In this document: positions 47,587 to 60,434 of the stretch, piece by piece
Position numbering within the stretch: position 1 is the stretch's first letter
Layout of the letters: every line of letters starts with the position of its first letter
Source: Pontederia crassipes
Lineage: Eukaryota > Streptophyta > Magnoliopsida > Commelinales > Pontederiaceae
Direction of reading: 5' to 3'
Length of the DNA: 64,000 bases
Assembly: GCA_030549335.1 (NCBI GenBank)
Contig: CM060187.1
Coordinates: forward strand, 49,806,203 to 49,870,202
Notes under the pieces: generated by a model
The model's input: only the letters and a program-made list of their open reading frames with translations
Databases searched by the model: none
What the model was told of the DNA's origin: nothing
Program-made: the position numbers and the translations under genes

Positions 47587-48671
47587 GTTCAAAATCTATT
47601 CAGCTTCTGAGATAATATAGGAGATCCAGCAACTGAGAGCTTCATGGAATGTTCTGTTTGGCAGTGAATAAAATTCAATCAAATGGGCCACATACTTAAG
47701 AAGGTAGATGTTTTATCTTCTTGACGACGGATCAAGTGTAATCTGTTACCATAAATTGTCGTATGACCAGACATTATGGACTAGCCTTTGTGTAAGTGAT
47801 GGCTTTAGCAGTGAACGCCCTCGAGAAGTAGGAAAGTTGTTTATGGCCAACACTGCATCAGCTGGTTCGATGCTTGAGCTTTATCTGGTACTTGATTAAG
47901 CGCAGGAAAAATCTTTCATGATAATTGTTTTGTACTCGTCCAATTTTATTTTGGATTTTAGTTAAAATACTGTAAAAGAATCTTTCAACATAATGGTTCT
48001 TCATGTTTATATGTGTTGCACTTGTACTGTGTTTTACTGAGGATGGGCTCCTTGATATTATATGATGGTAGACTGAGTAGTTCGTTATAATCTAAACATC
48101 AGTTGACTATTGGACTGACATGAAGTGTCGCCAGGATTTTTGCTACTACTATAATTCAGGTTTGGATTGGGGTCACCAAAATCCGAATAGTTAATAGTTT
48201 AACATGCCCTAGAATTCATAGGAAATGTCCACGTCGTTGTTTTCCCATCACTAAAATGTGTTTGGCCGCAAAAACTGACTTGTGATCCTATTTGTTCCAT
48301 CCAATGCAATAAAATTCGACGAAAGAATGGATGCCTTTACCACAGTAACACATGTGTAAAAACGTTATATATATTCTTGTTTATCACATGTTTTTTTAAA
48401 AGAGAGTTAAGAAGATATTTGAAATAAATTTAGGTAAGCACACTATTTTCGACAACAACATCAACTTCAATTCAACGTGACAGTACATGTCACGAAAGAG
48501 ACTCTAGTACTCCCATGCTAATTATTGAGATCTCTCTAGTGTTTGTATCATTAGGTTTTGGATATGATTGATATCTCTCTGTGTTGTATGTATTAATGAC
48601 CACTCGATAATGATCTGAATAGTATTAATGAAAATCTCCAACAGAGTCTCCTTCAAAATCTCCAAAGAGTT
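47587..48671. other. COG8 3' UTR and downstream sequence, no further gene
   Basis: The COG8 3' UTR probably extends to about 48.0 kb. The ORF at 47708-47899 has no recognisable similarity. No clear cleavage signal could be assigned. Confidence 0.45.
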
Positions 48672-48917
48672 GTCACTCTATTATGATGTGAAGTGACTCT
48701 AATGATGCAATGCCTACCGATATTTTTTATGTTCGTCGATCAAATTCAAATGATAAAACTTTATAGAATTGTTAGAAGTTGAATATTTTGCTAGAAAATT
48801 AGCTGTCCATCATGCTAATAATTCTATAAAGTTGTATTCATTTGAATTTGATGGACGAACATAAAAATATTGGTAGGCTTGCATCATTAGAGACACTTCA
48901 CATCATAATATGGTGAC
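48672..48917. repeat. Long imperfect hairpin with 103-bp arms
   Basis: The left arm (48672-48775) and right arm (48815-48917) are inverted copies with about nine differences by eye: ATTATGATGTGAAGTG against CACTTCACATCATAAT, CTCTAATGATGCAA against TTGCATCATTAGAG, and ATCAAATTCAAATGA against TCATTTGAATTTGAT. The loop is about 39 bases. It is either a foldback MITE or an expressed inverted repeat. Confidence 0.85.
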
Positions 48918-49092
48918 AACAACAACAACAACAAAGTCTTATCCCACTAGGTGGGGTCGGCTACATGGATCATACGACGTTATTCGTTGATCCATGTTCA
49001 TGCGATTCGATAGGGACGCTGACTGTCGGGGTCTAACACAACCCTTCTCCTTTATCCGGACTTGGGACCGACTATAAAATATAGACGGAGTT
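48918..49092 (-). mobile_element. RTE-like 3'-end insertion, 175 bp, with 18-bp target duplication
   Basis: Starts with (AAC)n then AAGTCTTATCCCACTAGGTG and ends near ATAGACGGAGTT, the inverse of the 42932 copy. It is flanked by ACATCATAATATGGTGAC (48900-48917) and ACATCTTATTATGGTGAC (49093-49110), which agree at 16 of 18 positions. The length of the duplication fits target-primed reverse transcription. Confidence 0.85.
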
Positions 49093-49699
49093 ACATCTTA
49101 TTATGGTGACATAACAAATTAATATAATGCTTATAAAGAGCAAAGTATATGCTCTCTAATGTCGACTTGAATATGACATTTTAGCCTAAGACTATTAATT
49201 CAACTTGTTATTTAGTGAATGAGAGTTCAACGACTATACTTTATCTAAATTTCTTATTTAGGTATGATACGAATATTGTGCTAATTACATTAATTTGAAA
49301 AAAAATTTATTGCCTGTCTTATCATGCGGTGAAAAAGTCAAAACCAAAGACAAAATGAATGTTTTATAGGAGGAAAAGCTACATGCCTTCAAAATATAGA
49401 ATCATTCCTAGCAAAATCATGACACTTGATGCAACAATGTCAACACATCTATGACTATTGAAGTAACTCCAATAGAGAATGATGCAAAAAGGACTATATC
49501 AAGTTGAACAACTAAAATATGAAGGACCTAATGAGCAATTAGAAGATGAGTCAATTGTTGTCGAATGCCCTCACATACGGGTGACATATGTAATAATATG
49601 ACTTTAAAAACATGATTGCTTATGGGTCGCATGTGGCTGAAGACATAGCACCTTGTCTTTCTATAGGGATGTCTTCACATATTTAGAATCTAAGCAATG

Positions 49700-51110
49700 A
49701 ATAACTAATGAAGAGATGAAATTTTTTCACAAGAATTATACATGAGAGCCTATTTAGTTATTTAAAGACAAAAAAAGTCATTGAATACAAGTAGATATTT
49801 AAGGAAAATAAATAAATTTTGATTCTTGAAGGCACGAGATATAAGGTATGTTTAGTTGTTAAAGGCCACATCGAAAAAGAGAGTGGGTTATAATAAGATA
49901 TTCTCGCTTATTGTTGCACACACCTCCATTAGAGTGTTGTTTACACTTGTAACACATCAAAATTTAAATCTTGAGCAACTAGATTTGAAGATTATTTCTC
50001 TTACATGAATTTGAAAAAGATATCTTGATAAGTCAATTAGAAGAGTTATTTATTTTATGTAAAGAAGATCAAGTTTGTAGATTAAAAAAGTCCTTGTATA
50101 GATTAAAACACTATCCAATATAATTGTATATGAAGATTGATAGTTTCATTATTAGTAAAGAATTCAATAAAAGTTATTATAGTTGATGTGTATATCACAA
50201 AATGGTGAAGAACGATTTATCATCTTATGCTATACACTATTTTATGTTGGTGATATGTATATTGTTTCTATGAACATGTTAGACATCTAGGAAATGAAGA
50301 AACTCCTTAATGTGGTTAACATAAATGACATTGGTGATGCACAAAAAATCTTTGGGATGTAGATATTAATGAATCACTATTCTAATTAAGAAAATCTACA
50401 TCTAAAAGATTTTATTTATATTGGAATCGTTGGAGCCAAGCCTTTGAATACTCTATCAATGTCAAATATACATCTTTATATTATTTTATGCTTCAATTTA
50501 ATTCTCAAGTTTATTATGCCAATGCAATCGAAAGTTTGATCTATGCTATGATGTTGAGGAGATTGACATTATATATTTATATTATGCTTCAAATGTAAGT
50601 GGGAAAAAATCGATAACTAGCTATTTTTTAATTTTTTGATAATTTTATCAACTGTTGAGAAGCTACTACAACCATCAATCATAGAAGGAGAGTACATGGC
50701 ATTGAGATTTGTTTTTCAAAAATTACATCCGATTGAAATCCCTAGTTGGATATCTTGAATTATAATAAGATTAAACTATAGTGTATTATGATAATGTAAA
50801 TATGATATACTTAGTCAAGAAACACGTGCATAATTAAATAACCAAACACAATAATATTATATATCACTTTATAGTTACTGAAAGAGTGTTAAGGTGAAGA
50901 AGGTTAACATTAGAGATGATCCAATATTTTTCATCAAGTCAATTTTTCATTACAAGTACCAATATTGATTGGACTTGTTGAATATAAAGAATTGACAATA
51001 ACCTTGATGCAAGTCCAAATAATGGAAAAATGAAGATTTCGCTATCTAGACAAGTTTGAGAAGTCTATATGTGATGTAAGGGGATCCTCTTTGGGAGTGG
51101 TGGAGCATTT
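49700..51110 (+). pseudogene. Heavily decayed Ty1/copia pol (RT and RNase H)
   Basis: Copia blocks remain in order although no long ORF survives: RYKVCLVVKGHIEKESG, HTSIRVLFTLVTHQNLNLEQ with LDLK, EDQVCRLKKSLYRLKHYP, SFIISKEFN, a decayed catalytic region near 50240, then IIEGEYMAL near 50680 and YYDNVNMIYLVKKHVHN with TKHNNIIYHFI near 50790-50870. The SIRVL...LEQLDLK and EGEYMAL wording resembles the Tork/Tnt1 group. No LTRs were recognised. It differs from the copia at 21-26 kb. Confidence 0.75.
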
Positions 51111-53439
51111 GAGATATAAGTGATGTTTGGATTTTTATTTTCTATTTCATATGGCAAACTTGATCTCTAAAATTTGTATTATTTAATGATTAATATTTTA
51201 AATTATATAAAAATATCACTCTGAAAAGATGTAATCCAATTAAAAATGAATCTTTATTTTGCATTTGCAACTTTTTTTGTCTAGATTACTACATTAAGCC
51301 TCATATCGAAGCTGGGTTAGGGTTGATGTTAAAGTTTTAAATGAGAGCATTTGCAATGTGTTACAATATCACTATGGTGAAGTTTGCAATGTTATTTCCA
51401 AGGTACAAATATAAATGATCTTGTGTTTATTGACTATACTTGAGAAAACATCTATTAGAAAAAAAACTTAAGTTTACATATTTTCAACATCAATTAAAAT
51501 CGTAAAATATCCTTCTTGAAATGTAAAATTCTTTGAAAATAACATTGAGAATATAAACATAAGTGAAAATGGGGTGAAAATACTAAGAAATTAAGAGGCG
51601 ATGAACAAGGAATATGTTCATATTGTTAATAATTTTAACTTAAAATATCTAAACTCATCATATTATCTTATTTTAATTTGCTCACATTATCTAAGAGGAA
51701 AACGTTCATCGGTCATCCTCTTTTCATATTTTCATAAGAAGATATAAGAAATATAACATAACGACATTAATATCATCATCATCATCATCATCATATTTTT
51801 AATTATTTATATTGTTTATTATTCATACTACTTGTTATATTATTTATTTACAAAATAATATTGCTTAGACATTTAACTATTATAAATTTATTATTAAAAT
51901 TCAAAGTTTTAATCAAATCATATCAAGTTGATATCATAATAAAAGGATATTTTTAGTAAAAAAATGTGAAATGTCAAAAACTTTACATACAGGTAAATAT
52001 GATTATTTAAATTTGTAGATTGATTATTTGAATAACATACATTAATGATAATGTAATAAGTGAACTCTTTTATATTTGAATAACATACATTAATGATTGT
52101 TGGGTATGCCTTCCATAGCAAAGCATCCAAAGATTTAAGATAAATTAAAAGTTTCTTTCTGAAATTATTTTATTTTACCATAATATAGTGTTATGCTAAA
52201 ACCAATATTTTTCCCAATTAATTATTCATTCCTCAAACACATCTAAAGTTTAATTTACATCGTACTAAAAAATGGAAATTTTATAATATTGACACCACAC
52301 ATTCATTACCTCTAATGCTATACTCATTATTTCTTTAGAAATTTTAATACCGAATAAGTTTATTTCAAAATTTAAAGCTTTGACATCATAGTTTAAGTAA
52401 ATATTTCATATATACTCTTATATTGACCTATCAATTTAATATAATAATTTGAACAAAGAGTTGTGTGATACAATATAAAATTAATTAGTATTATATAACT
52501 AAGAATAAAATTTAATATTAATTTGAGTACAACTAATATTTTATTCAGTAATTATATATTTTTGTTCTAATTCATAATTATATACATATATTCTTAGTTT
52601 ATGAGGTCCAACCTAACATTTTCTTGTATAACACATATACGACAAAGTCGTAATTATTATACCTTAAACATGTTTTCACACTTATTTTTCAATATTATAA
52701 AAAATATTTAAAAAATTTAAGAAGATGGACACATGGCAATATATACATATATATCCTAGTATACTATTTTCATTTGTTTTTTTTTATAAAATCAACAAAA
52801 ATAATGTGTGATATAACTATAATTTTTTTAAAGTTAATTTCATTTTTTCTCTAAAATTATATCATAATTTTATTTTATCCTTCCTAAACTTTACATCTTC
52901 AACCCAACCTTTCTCAACTTTTAGAGAGCTTTCACAAAATGTGTAAAATGAATTTATTTTTTTTTTGTCAGAAATTCCCTTGCAAAATTTTATCTGTTTA
53001 ATATTAAAAATTAAAATATTAGTAAACATATGTGACTTTGATAATCAATCCAAAACTATTAGTTCTCACCAAATCGTATTTAGTCTAATTAAAGTAAACC
53101 GCAACTCCTCTTTTTAGACAAACTAATATTGCTATTTCCAGGTATCCTCATATTATTATTTTATTTAAAATCTAATATTATAGCATTTTTATCTAAAAAT
53201 GAAAATAGTAAATAATACTAAATAAACTTTAAAAAGTGATGAAAACTCATATTTTTAGTCACTTGAATTTATTCAATTTAAATTTAATTGTTTATTTTAT
53301 AAATTTGATTTTATATAATTAGCATAAAATATAGTTTCTTTATTTATTTAAATCAGAACTCCTATTTTTAGTCAAAGTAAATTTATTTTTTTCTTATTTG
53401 AACTTATGTCATATTCAATAAACTACATTTTTTTTAAAA
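51111..53439. other. AT-rich intergenic region, no gene
   Basis: Contains an (ATC)n microsatellite at 51772-51794 and a short direct repeat of TTGAATAACATACATTAATGA near 52027 and 52076. No protein family is recognised. Confidence 0.5.
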
Positions 53440-54015
53440 AAAATTCAGTTCAGACAGGCGGTTCAATCGATCCGATTGCAACTCCGTGGGCAATCCGATC
53501 TGGTGTAGAAGTAAAATTGTAAATACTATAAAATAAGTTTGACTCAAAAAAAAATATATGGAAACATTTTATTAGGGGATATGAATTTTTAAAGTTACCA
53601 AAAATATTTAAATGGAATTTGAAAGTTAGCGAAAAAGGGAAAGAATTCAAAATAAGAAAATAAAATGAAAGGTATAGTTGGAAGAAATGAATAAAAATAA
53701 AAATATATTATTAAGAGAATAATAAAATAAAAGAGAATTATAGATGGAAGGAGAATAAAATATAAGTACGATTTTAGGTTGAAAATAAATTTAGACTATT
53801 ATACTAGCAATTATATATTCAAATAAAATAAAATAACTATTTAACTAATATCCGTTCACAAATAGTAATTATTAAATTGGTTCTATTTTTATAGTAATTT
53901 ATATATTACATTACTATCAAATAATTATAAATAATATTATTATATAAAAATATGATTTATTGAATCGGTCGGACCTTGAATCGATTGGTACACCAAATCA
54001 ATTTTTAAAATAGTT
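53440..54015. repeat. Dispersed repeat family, copy 3
   Basis: Left part CAGTTCAGACAGGCGGTTCA, a middle shared with copy 2, and right part GAATCGGTCGGACCTTGAAT followed by TCAATTTTTAAAATAG. It interrupts a region of diverged AT-rich motif repeats. Confidence 0.5.
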
Positions 54016-55519
54016 ATAAATATTTTCCTTATATAATGATATTAAATTTGAAAAACATATTTTCTTTATTTAATTGAATCAAAATTCTTGATTCTAGTCA
54101 AACAGATTTATTACATGTAATTTAATCTTATTGAACATATTTTATTGCATTATTTAAAATTTATTGTTCTGATTATTTTTTATTTATATATAACTTATTC
54201 CTATTTAATTTTGCTAATTCATCTAACGGACCTTTAGCTCTTTTTCCTATTTAACTTATTATTACTCCAAAAATAATCTCAATTATCTATTCTTAGTTAT
54301 TTAAATAAATCTAAATTATTGATTGTTAGTCAAACGAACTTTGTTTGTATTTAATCTTTTTTTTCTTATACATATATGATTATCTTACGTGAAAAAGAAC
54401 TTTTGCGATTTCACAATTTTTCTATTATGTGGAAAATTTCACAAATGACAACAAATATTGTTCTAACTCAAAATATTATTTCGTTCTTTATTTATCTACG
54501 AGTTATAACTATTTAATTTACTAATTTATTTGAGGGAGTTTTAATTACTTTTTTATTTAATTTATTGTTAATAATATTTTTTACTGTCACTTATTCCTAT
54601 TTAATTGATTAGGGTTCTTACATTCATTAACTAATTTCTTTAAATCAGTTTTAACTTTTTTGTTTAAGTTTAATTATGATTATGATTCATCACATATTTT
54701 CTATCCAAATTCCTAATTGTAGTCGAAATAAATTTATTTCATTACATTTGATCTCTCTTTAGTTTTCGTAGACCCATATTATTATCTTCTGTAATTAACT
54801 TTTATTGTTTGACACTTTTCTCTATAACATCGATAAAAGTAACTTTTTATTTACTATTATATTTTATTTACCTATAACTTATTCCAGTTTAAATTTGATT
54901 ATGATTCTACATTGTTTAGTTTATTATTATTTTTATTTTGAATTATTTTTTAGTCCCTTTCTTGTTATTTGTCACTTATTCCTATTTAAGTTTAATCAGG
55001 ATTGTTAATTTTATTGGTTTCTTAGTATGATGCCTAGCTGTGCGCTGTGAGAAAATATACACAAAAAATTATTAAATACAATAAATAAATTATTTGTATT
55101 AAAACTATATTATATTTATGAAAAATAAATTCTAAAATAATAATATTTAGAAAATAAATATACTTAAAAATATTTATATTTAAGAATCAAATTAATTTAT
55201 TATTTATTACTTTATTTAAGAAATATCATAAACTTTTTTATTTAAGTATGCTTGTTATTACTAATATATTTTATTACTATATATTTTGTATTGACATATT
55301 GATCATTTAAAATAATTTATTTTAATATTTTTAAATTTTTATATAACATATAAGTTGACAATTAAATTTTTTTTTAAAAAAAAATTGAATCTTTGGATTG
55401 GATCAGGTCGACTCAGGTTGGAACTTTTCGAACCATACCTGACCTCGACCCATGGTCATGTTGAGTTTCGTCTGACCCAATCCAAATTAGTTTGATTCAG
55501 ATCGAAGTCGGCACGATGA
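54016..55519. other. AT-rich region with recurrent motifs, no gene
   Basis: CTTATTCCTATTTAA or close variants recur near 54195, 54590, 54880 and 54978. A second motif, ATTNTAGTCAAAC-AAATTTATT, recurs near 53360, 54085, 54320 and 54715. At 55390-55510 there is a GACTCAGGTTGG / CTGACCCAATCC patch, probably a decayed hAT-like MITE. Confidence 0.4.
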
Positions 55520-55599
55520 TCGTCCATATTGTATATGAATAATGATATAAATCATTGTGGAATGATATAAATCATGCTATATGAATAACTTAGTTGATA

Positions 55600-56200
55600 C
55601 ATTTGTTAACATTCCGAGATTTGCCTGGCCACAAGGTTAACTTAGCAACTCTACTTAATTTTATGACTTGACCTTTTCTTCTACTTTGACTAGTTAACAT
55701 ATTAATTTATATCAGCTGAAAACTAAAATACCATTATCTTTATAATATGTTAAAGCTATTTATACAATTTCTAATGGCATGTGAATTATGGCCTACAATT
55801 ATAAAATAGGAAATCCTATGAAAGTACATATCCAACGTGCATGTCAACAACTACGAAAGCCATCAATCATCTCACCTCACCGTTGCCATCGTCATATCTT
55901 ATACAAATTCAAGTACAAGAAAAAAAAAGAGAATACACTCAAGGTCACTCATAACAATATAAATCATATCAATAATAATAAATATATACATAATTGTAAG
56001 TAATATCAATACTATCATATCAATTAACTTGAATTATCAATTATACAATATTCGTCATCCATAAATATCAATGGGATGGAATTAATAATTCAATTATCTT
56101 CTTACAACAATCATAAAGACTATCATTAGTCATTCAATTAATCTTATAACTTTTAATTTTTCAATTAACTTCAACCATAAAGTTGTTTCAACCATAGGAC
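55600..56200 (-). repeat. Decayed LTR-like remnant, inverted relative to 58.8-60.4 kb
   Basis: On the reverse strand, two parts match the plus-strand sequence to the right of the solo LTR. The part at 55600-55935 pairs with 58812-59150 (for example CATATCCAACGTGCATGTCA against TGACATGTACGTTGGATATG). The part at 55925-56200 pairs with 60130-60400 (AGAATACACTCAA against TTGAGTGTATTCT, and TCAATACTATCATATCA). The part order excludes a simple palindrome. Confidence 0.5.
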
Positions 56201-56524
56201 TGATTTTATTTTATTTTTCTTTAACTTTGATCTTTTAATTAACTTCAACCATATATGCTGCTCCAACCATAAGGATTGCTTATTATTTATTCCTATCTTT
56301 GAAGTTATCATTCAACCACATACTCCTTCAATCATATATGCTACTTTAAGAGCTCTCCCAATGTTAGATCAATACATCTTTTATCTTGTTTAACATATGT
56401 CTATCTGTTCTTTCCTCTTAAATTACTTTATAATCATCTATGCATAGAACATCAATCAATATATATAGTCATAGGATCAATACTATCATAATAATATCAA
56501 TATCCTAATAATTTGATCAGTTAT

Positions 56525-58804
56525 TGTAACGATCCCGATTTTTGAGAGATGAGAAAATAATATTTTATTATTTTTATTTTGAGAATTATGGTCATTAATA
56601 TTATTATTATTATAAATAATTCCGAAAATAAAGGAAAATATGGGAGGAGTTTAATTAAGGATAAAAATGTATTATGAGATATTTAATTAAATTCAAAATT
56701 ATTTAATTATTAAAATAAATCAGAATTGTTAAAAGAGATTAATTAAAAGATTAAATTTGATTGAAATTGGAAGTTATAGATGGATTGGGAATCGAGTACC
56801 TAGAATCCTATAAATAAATTTTTAGGGTCGGACGTCAAAGGGGTTTCTTCCTCTTTGGTTCTCGGTGTTCGACGACAGAGACGTGACGTCCAGATGACGG
56901 CAAAGCGCGATTCGATGTCGAACAACTAGGCGTGAAACGAGGTACGTAGGTAGATCCCTTCTTGGGCGATGGATTAATTCCATCGTCTATTTATTTCACA
57001 GTCTGTTGAATCACCCGTATTCAAAGTAATTTTGTGCACGTCGTAATGTCATATATATGACGTTTGGCTCCGACCCAATAGAAGTACAAGGAGAAGATTA
57101 AAAAAAAGGGCATAACGAGAAGGCGAGATTCACGTAGAGATGGAAAGAGTAAAAGCAAGAAAAAAAAAGAATGAGAGGGGAAAACGGATTGGCCGTAAAG
57201 AAATAAAAAAAGAAAAAAGTTAGAGAAGAAGGTTTTACGGCCGAGAAAAAGGGTAGAGAGAGAAAGATGTAAAAAAAAGAGAAGGAATATTTACGGCCGC
57301 CAAACCAACCTAGATAAGGTAGGAGAGAGATTAAAAAAAAGGAGGGAAAGAGTGTTTACGACCGAGAAGTTAGGAGAGAGAGAATTAGAGAGAGAAAGTG
57401 AAAGAGATGGTGAAACATGTAAGGCAAATGGAAGGCGAAAAAAATGATAATTACCGTGGGAATTATAGAGAGAAGAGATTTTTCTTATTTTAATTATTTG
57501 TATTTTTCCCACGAGAAAATTCTCTCGGTCAATCAATAAAGAAGAAAAAGTTCTAATTTTCTTTTCTTTATTTTTCCGAAAAGGAATATATAGTTTATTG
57601 CTACTGTTATGGACTGTATTGCATAAATTAATTATTAATGATTGCTTTGTGGTGAATTGTTTATTATAATAATTATTGATTTTCTTGATTATATTATTAT
57701 TGATTGTTCCGATTATATTATTATAATTTTTTTATCTTATTGATAATTGTATTGTTGGTCTATTTAATTTTTGGTCTAGATCTTGTTTAACCTAATTGAT
57801 AATTTATTAAAAATAGATATTTTAGGTAAATAAGATAAAAGCCAAAAGCTACTGGGCCCATGTCTACTGATTGCCATTAAGCCGGGACCAATTGAATTGA
57901 ATTGAATTGAATGGAGCAGATAGTGTAAAAGCTATGGCCCGTGTATGGCCACTCGTCCCCTACCATACACAAACTCATTGAATTGTATTGGACTTGCTGT
58001 AGCACTGATCCCCCACTGTCCTGCATAAAAGTGGCATGGTGTCTCTTAATTGACTGAGAGCTCCTCGTTGTATAACTCCGAACATTGTAAATTGAATTGA
58101 ATCGAATTGAAATTGAATTGAATGGAATTGTATCATGGTCATTTGGATATATTGGCATTGAGTTGGCAATTATTATTGCTCCATTGAATCGAATTATTAT
58201 TGGCCAAATGACCATTGATTATTGAATTGGAATTGTTAATTGAATATTGATTTATTGATCAAACAATTGATAATTGTTAATTGGAAAATTGTTATTGATT
58301 TTATATTGGTCTTTTGACCATAGTCTGGTATATTGTTCATATTGATAAATTGTTATGGTTATTGTATTGACTGCTTAATTGACTCATTATTGATTATACC
58401 TTATTTTTTATTGAGCATATTGATTGTCTTTTAAACTCTACGTACTGAGTATTTTTATACTCATGAATATTTTTCTGTACCTGGATCCATGCAGGTGAGA
58501 GAGCTATAGATGATGGTTCTGCAGGTGGCTACACTTAGTGACAGACAAATGTTGCATATGGCATTAGATCTAGTTATTTAGTTTATTATTTCTGCACTTA
58601 TTAGAATTGTAAACTTATGGATGTTTTAGCATTTTGATTATTATGGATTATTATCAGTTATTATTTTTGAAAAGTATACCACATTTATGATTTATATTCC
58701 ATATTTATAGATTTTATTCCGTAAAAATATTTTATAAAAAATTGAGTAGCGTCTCTGGGACGACTCTGAGCACGTAAAAGTCACGTAGGTCTCGGGACGT
58801 TACA
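56525..58804 (+). mobile_element. Solo LTR, 2,280 bp, Ty3/gypsy type
   Basis: Begins TGTAACGATCCCGATTTTTG and ends TCTCGGGACGTTACA, with a short TGTAACG/CGTTACA terminal inverse. It is flanked by a perfect GTTAT duplication (56520-56524 and 58805-58809), which proves insertion and subsequent loss of the internal region. The TGTAACG...CGGGACGTTACA layout is common in long plant Ty3/gypsy LTRs such as the Tekay/Del group (tentative). Purine-rich tracts fill 57080-57480 and ATTGA repeats occur near 57890 and 58090. ORFs inside are compositional. Confidence 0.9.
56809..56816 (+). promoter_or_regulatory. Probable TATA box of the solo LTR
   Basis: TATAAATA is followed about 30 bp later by GC-richer sequence, as expected for an LTR U3/R junction. 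Confidence 0.5.
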
Positions 58805-58811
58805 GTTATAC

Positions 58812-59150
58812 TCATTGAATATTTTCCTATACTTGAATCCGTATAGGATATAATGATGTTGATGAATGAAACAGTTGATGGCTCTTCTGACGATTGACAT
58901 GTACGTTGGATATGAACATTAATAGAATTTCTTATTGTATAGTTGTATGCACATAACCCATAGACCATTGGATATTGTATAAATAGCTTTCACATATTAT
59001 AAAGATCGTGATATTTTAGTTTTAAGTCAGTAAGTTGACTCATCAAAGTAAATGAAAATGTCAAGTCATATAATTGAGTAACGTCGCTGAGTTAACCTTT
59101 TGGAGAGACAAACATTACAAAGGTATTAAATATCAACGAAAGACACTTCT
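58812..59150 (+). repeat. LTR-like remnant, part A
   Basis: The start TACTCATTGAATATTTTCCTAT resembles the internal solo-LTR stretch TACTCATGAATATTTTTCTG near 58460, and both continue with GATGATGG/GATGGCTCT-like text. It pairs inversely with 55600-55935. It has no coding capacity. Confidence 0.45.
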
Positions 59151-59984
59151 TAGCTGTCTTTAATAGAATAGAATTTATGTGCACACGTCAAGTAACAATT
59201 GCACCATAAAAAGAAAGTCAAGTAAAATTTTGAACCATGATTAATTTATATAGCTAAATGCAATATGTAATATAGAACCTTGTAAAATATGGATGGCATA
59301 GATTCCGATTGATAAAAATTAGAATGATAATATAAGACAAGACATAAGAAGATTATTCTGAAAGGAATAATCAAATTCCTATGGAGATTATTCACACATA
59401 GTATAAGAAAATAAGAATTGTCATATTGCAAGGTATTACCAAATGAACTCATATATTGACATGGAAGTGAGGTGGACACCTCAAATAAAGCATGAATCTA
59501 AGTATTGAATCATGAAGTGGGGATATTTCAATGAATTTCTATTAATAAATTTAGAAAATTTAATTATTCAAGTTGAAATGTTGATCTCTAGATTAGTTCA
59601 TTATGCTACCTATGAGCATAAAATGATGCATATAGTTATTGCCTCAATGACCATGATATGAAGATAGTTCAAAAGTCAAATTATATAGGATGACTCTTAA
59701 TAAATTCATTGAATAGGAAAGATTGTTAAAAAAATGTAAGAAAGAACCTATGGTACCATTGCCAAGTCAAATGCACAATATGAGAATGAGAAATAAAAAC
59801 GAAGTTATGAACATGAAATAAATGATAAATAATTATGTTAGAAATGAGAGTAATGAAAGAAATGACTTATCGAATGATGAAGTATTGATGAGAATATATC
59901 GTTATTCCTTTTAAGGAGATTATCGATTAAAATTAATCAAATTCTTCTTCGTAGATTTAAGAACAAATTTATTTTTAAGGAGAT

Positions 59985-60420
59985 TATTAGGTAACACCTC
60001 AGAATTTTATGAAGGAAAGTAAAGTAATTTGATAAATTAAATTCAAATTTTAATGAGTTAAAAATATTAAAGGAGAATTTGAGAACGAATAGAAATATAA
60101 TAAGAAAAGAGAATTGATCGAAAAGAATAACTAAGTTCCAGTTTTTAAGGTTGAAGTTAAAGTAAAATATTATTAATTGATAAGATAAACTTATTGCAAC
60201 CTATATAGTTAGTATTTAAGTTAATTGAATTATTATAGCAATCAAATGATTATTATGATTGATGAATAATGTATATTGATAATTGAAGTAGAATGATATG
60301 ATAGTATTGATAATGTCTATCATTATATATTGATATGATATTATATTATTACGAATAACCCTACCTATTGAGTGTATTCTCATTAAATTTTTTTCCTTTA
60401 GATGTGTTCACTGCATTGAA
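59985..60420 (+). repeat. LTR-like remnant, part B
   Basis: Starts AGGTAACACCTCAGAATTTT, reminiscent of a TGTAACG...TTTT LTR start, and ends with TATTGAGTGTATTCTCATTA. It pairs inversely with 55925-56200. Confidence 0.4.
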
Positions 60421-60434
60421 ATTCAATATTACCT

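Noticed and set aside
51772-51794. CRISPR-like or regulatory array
   Set aside because: A plain (ATC)n microsatellite. There are no spaced repeats anywhere in the window.
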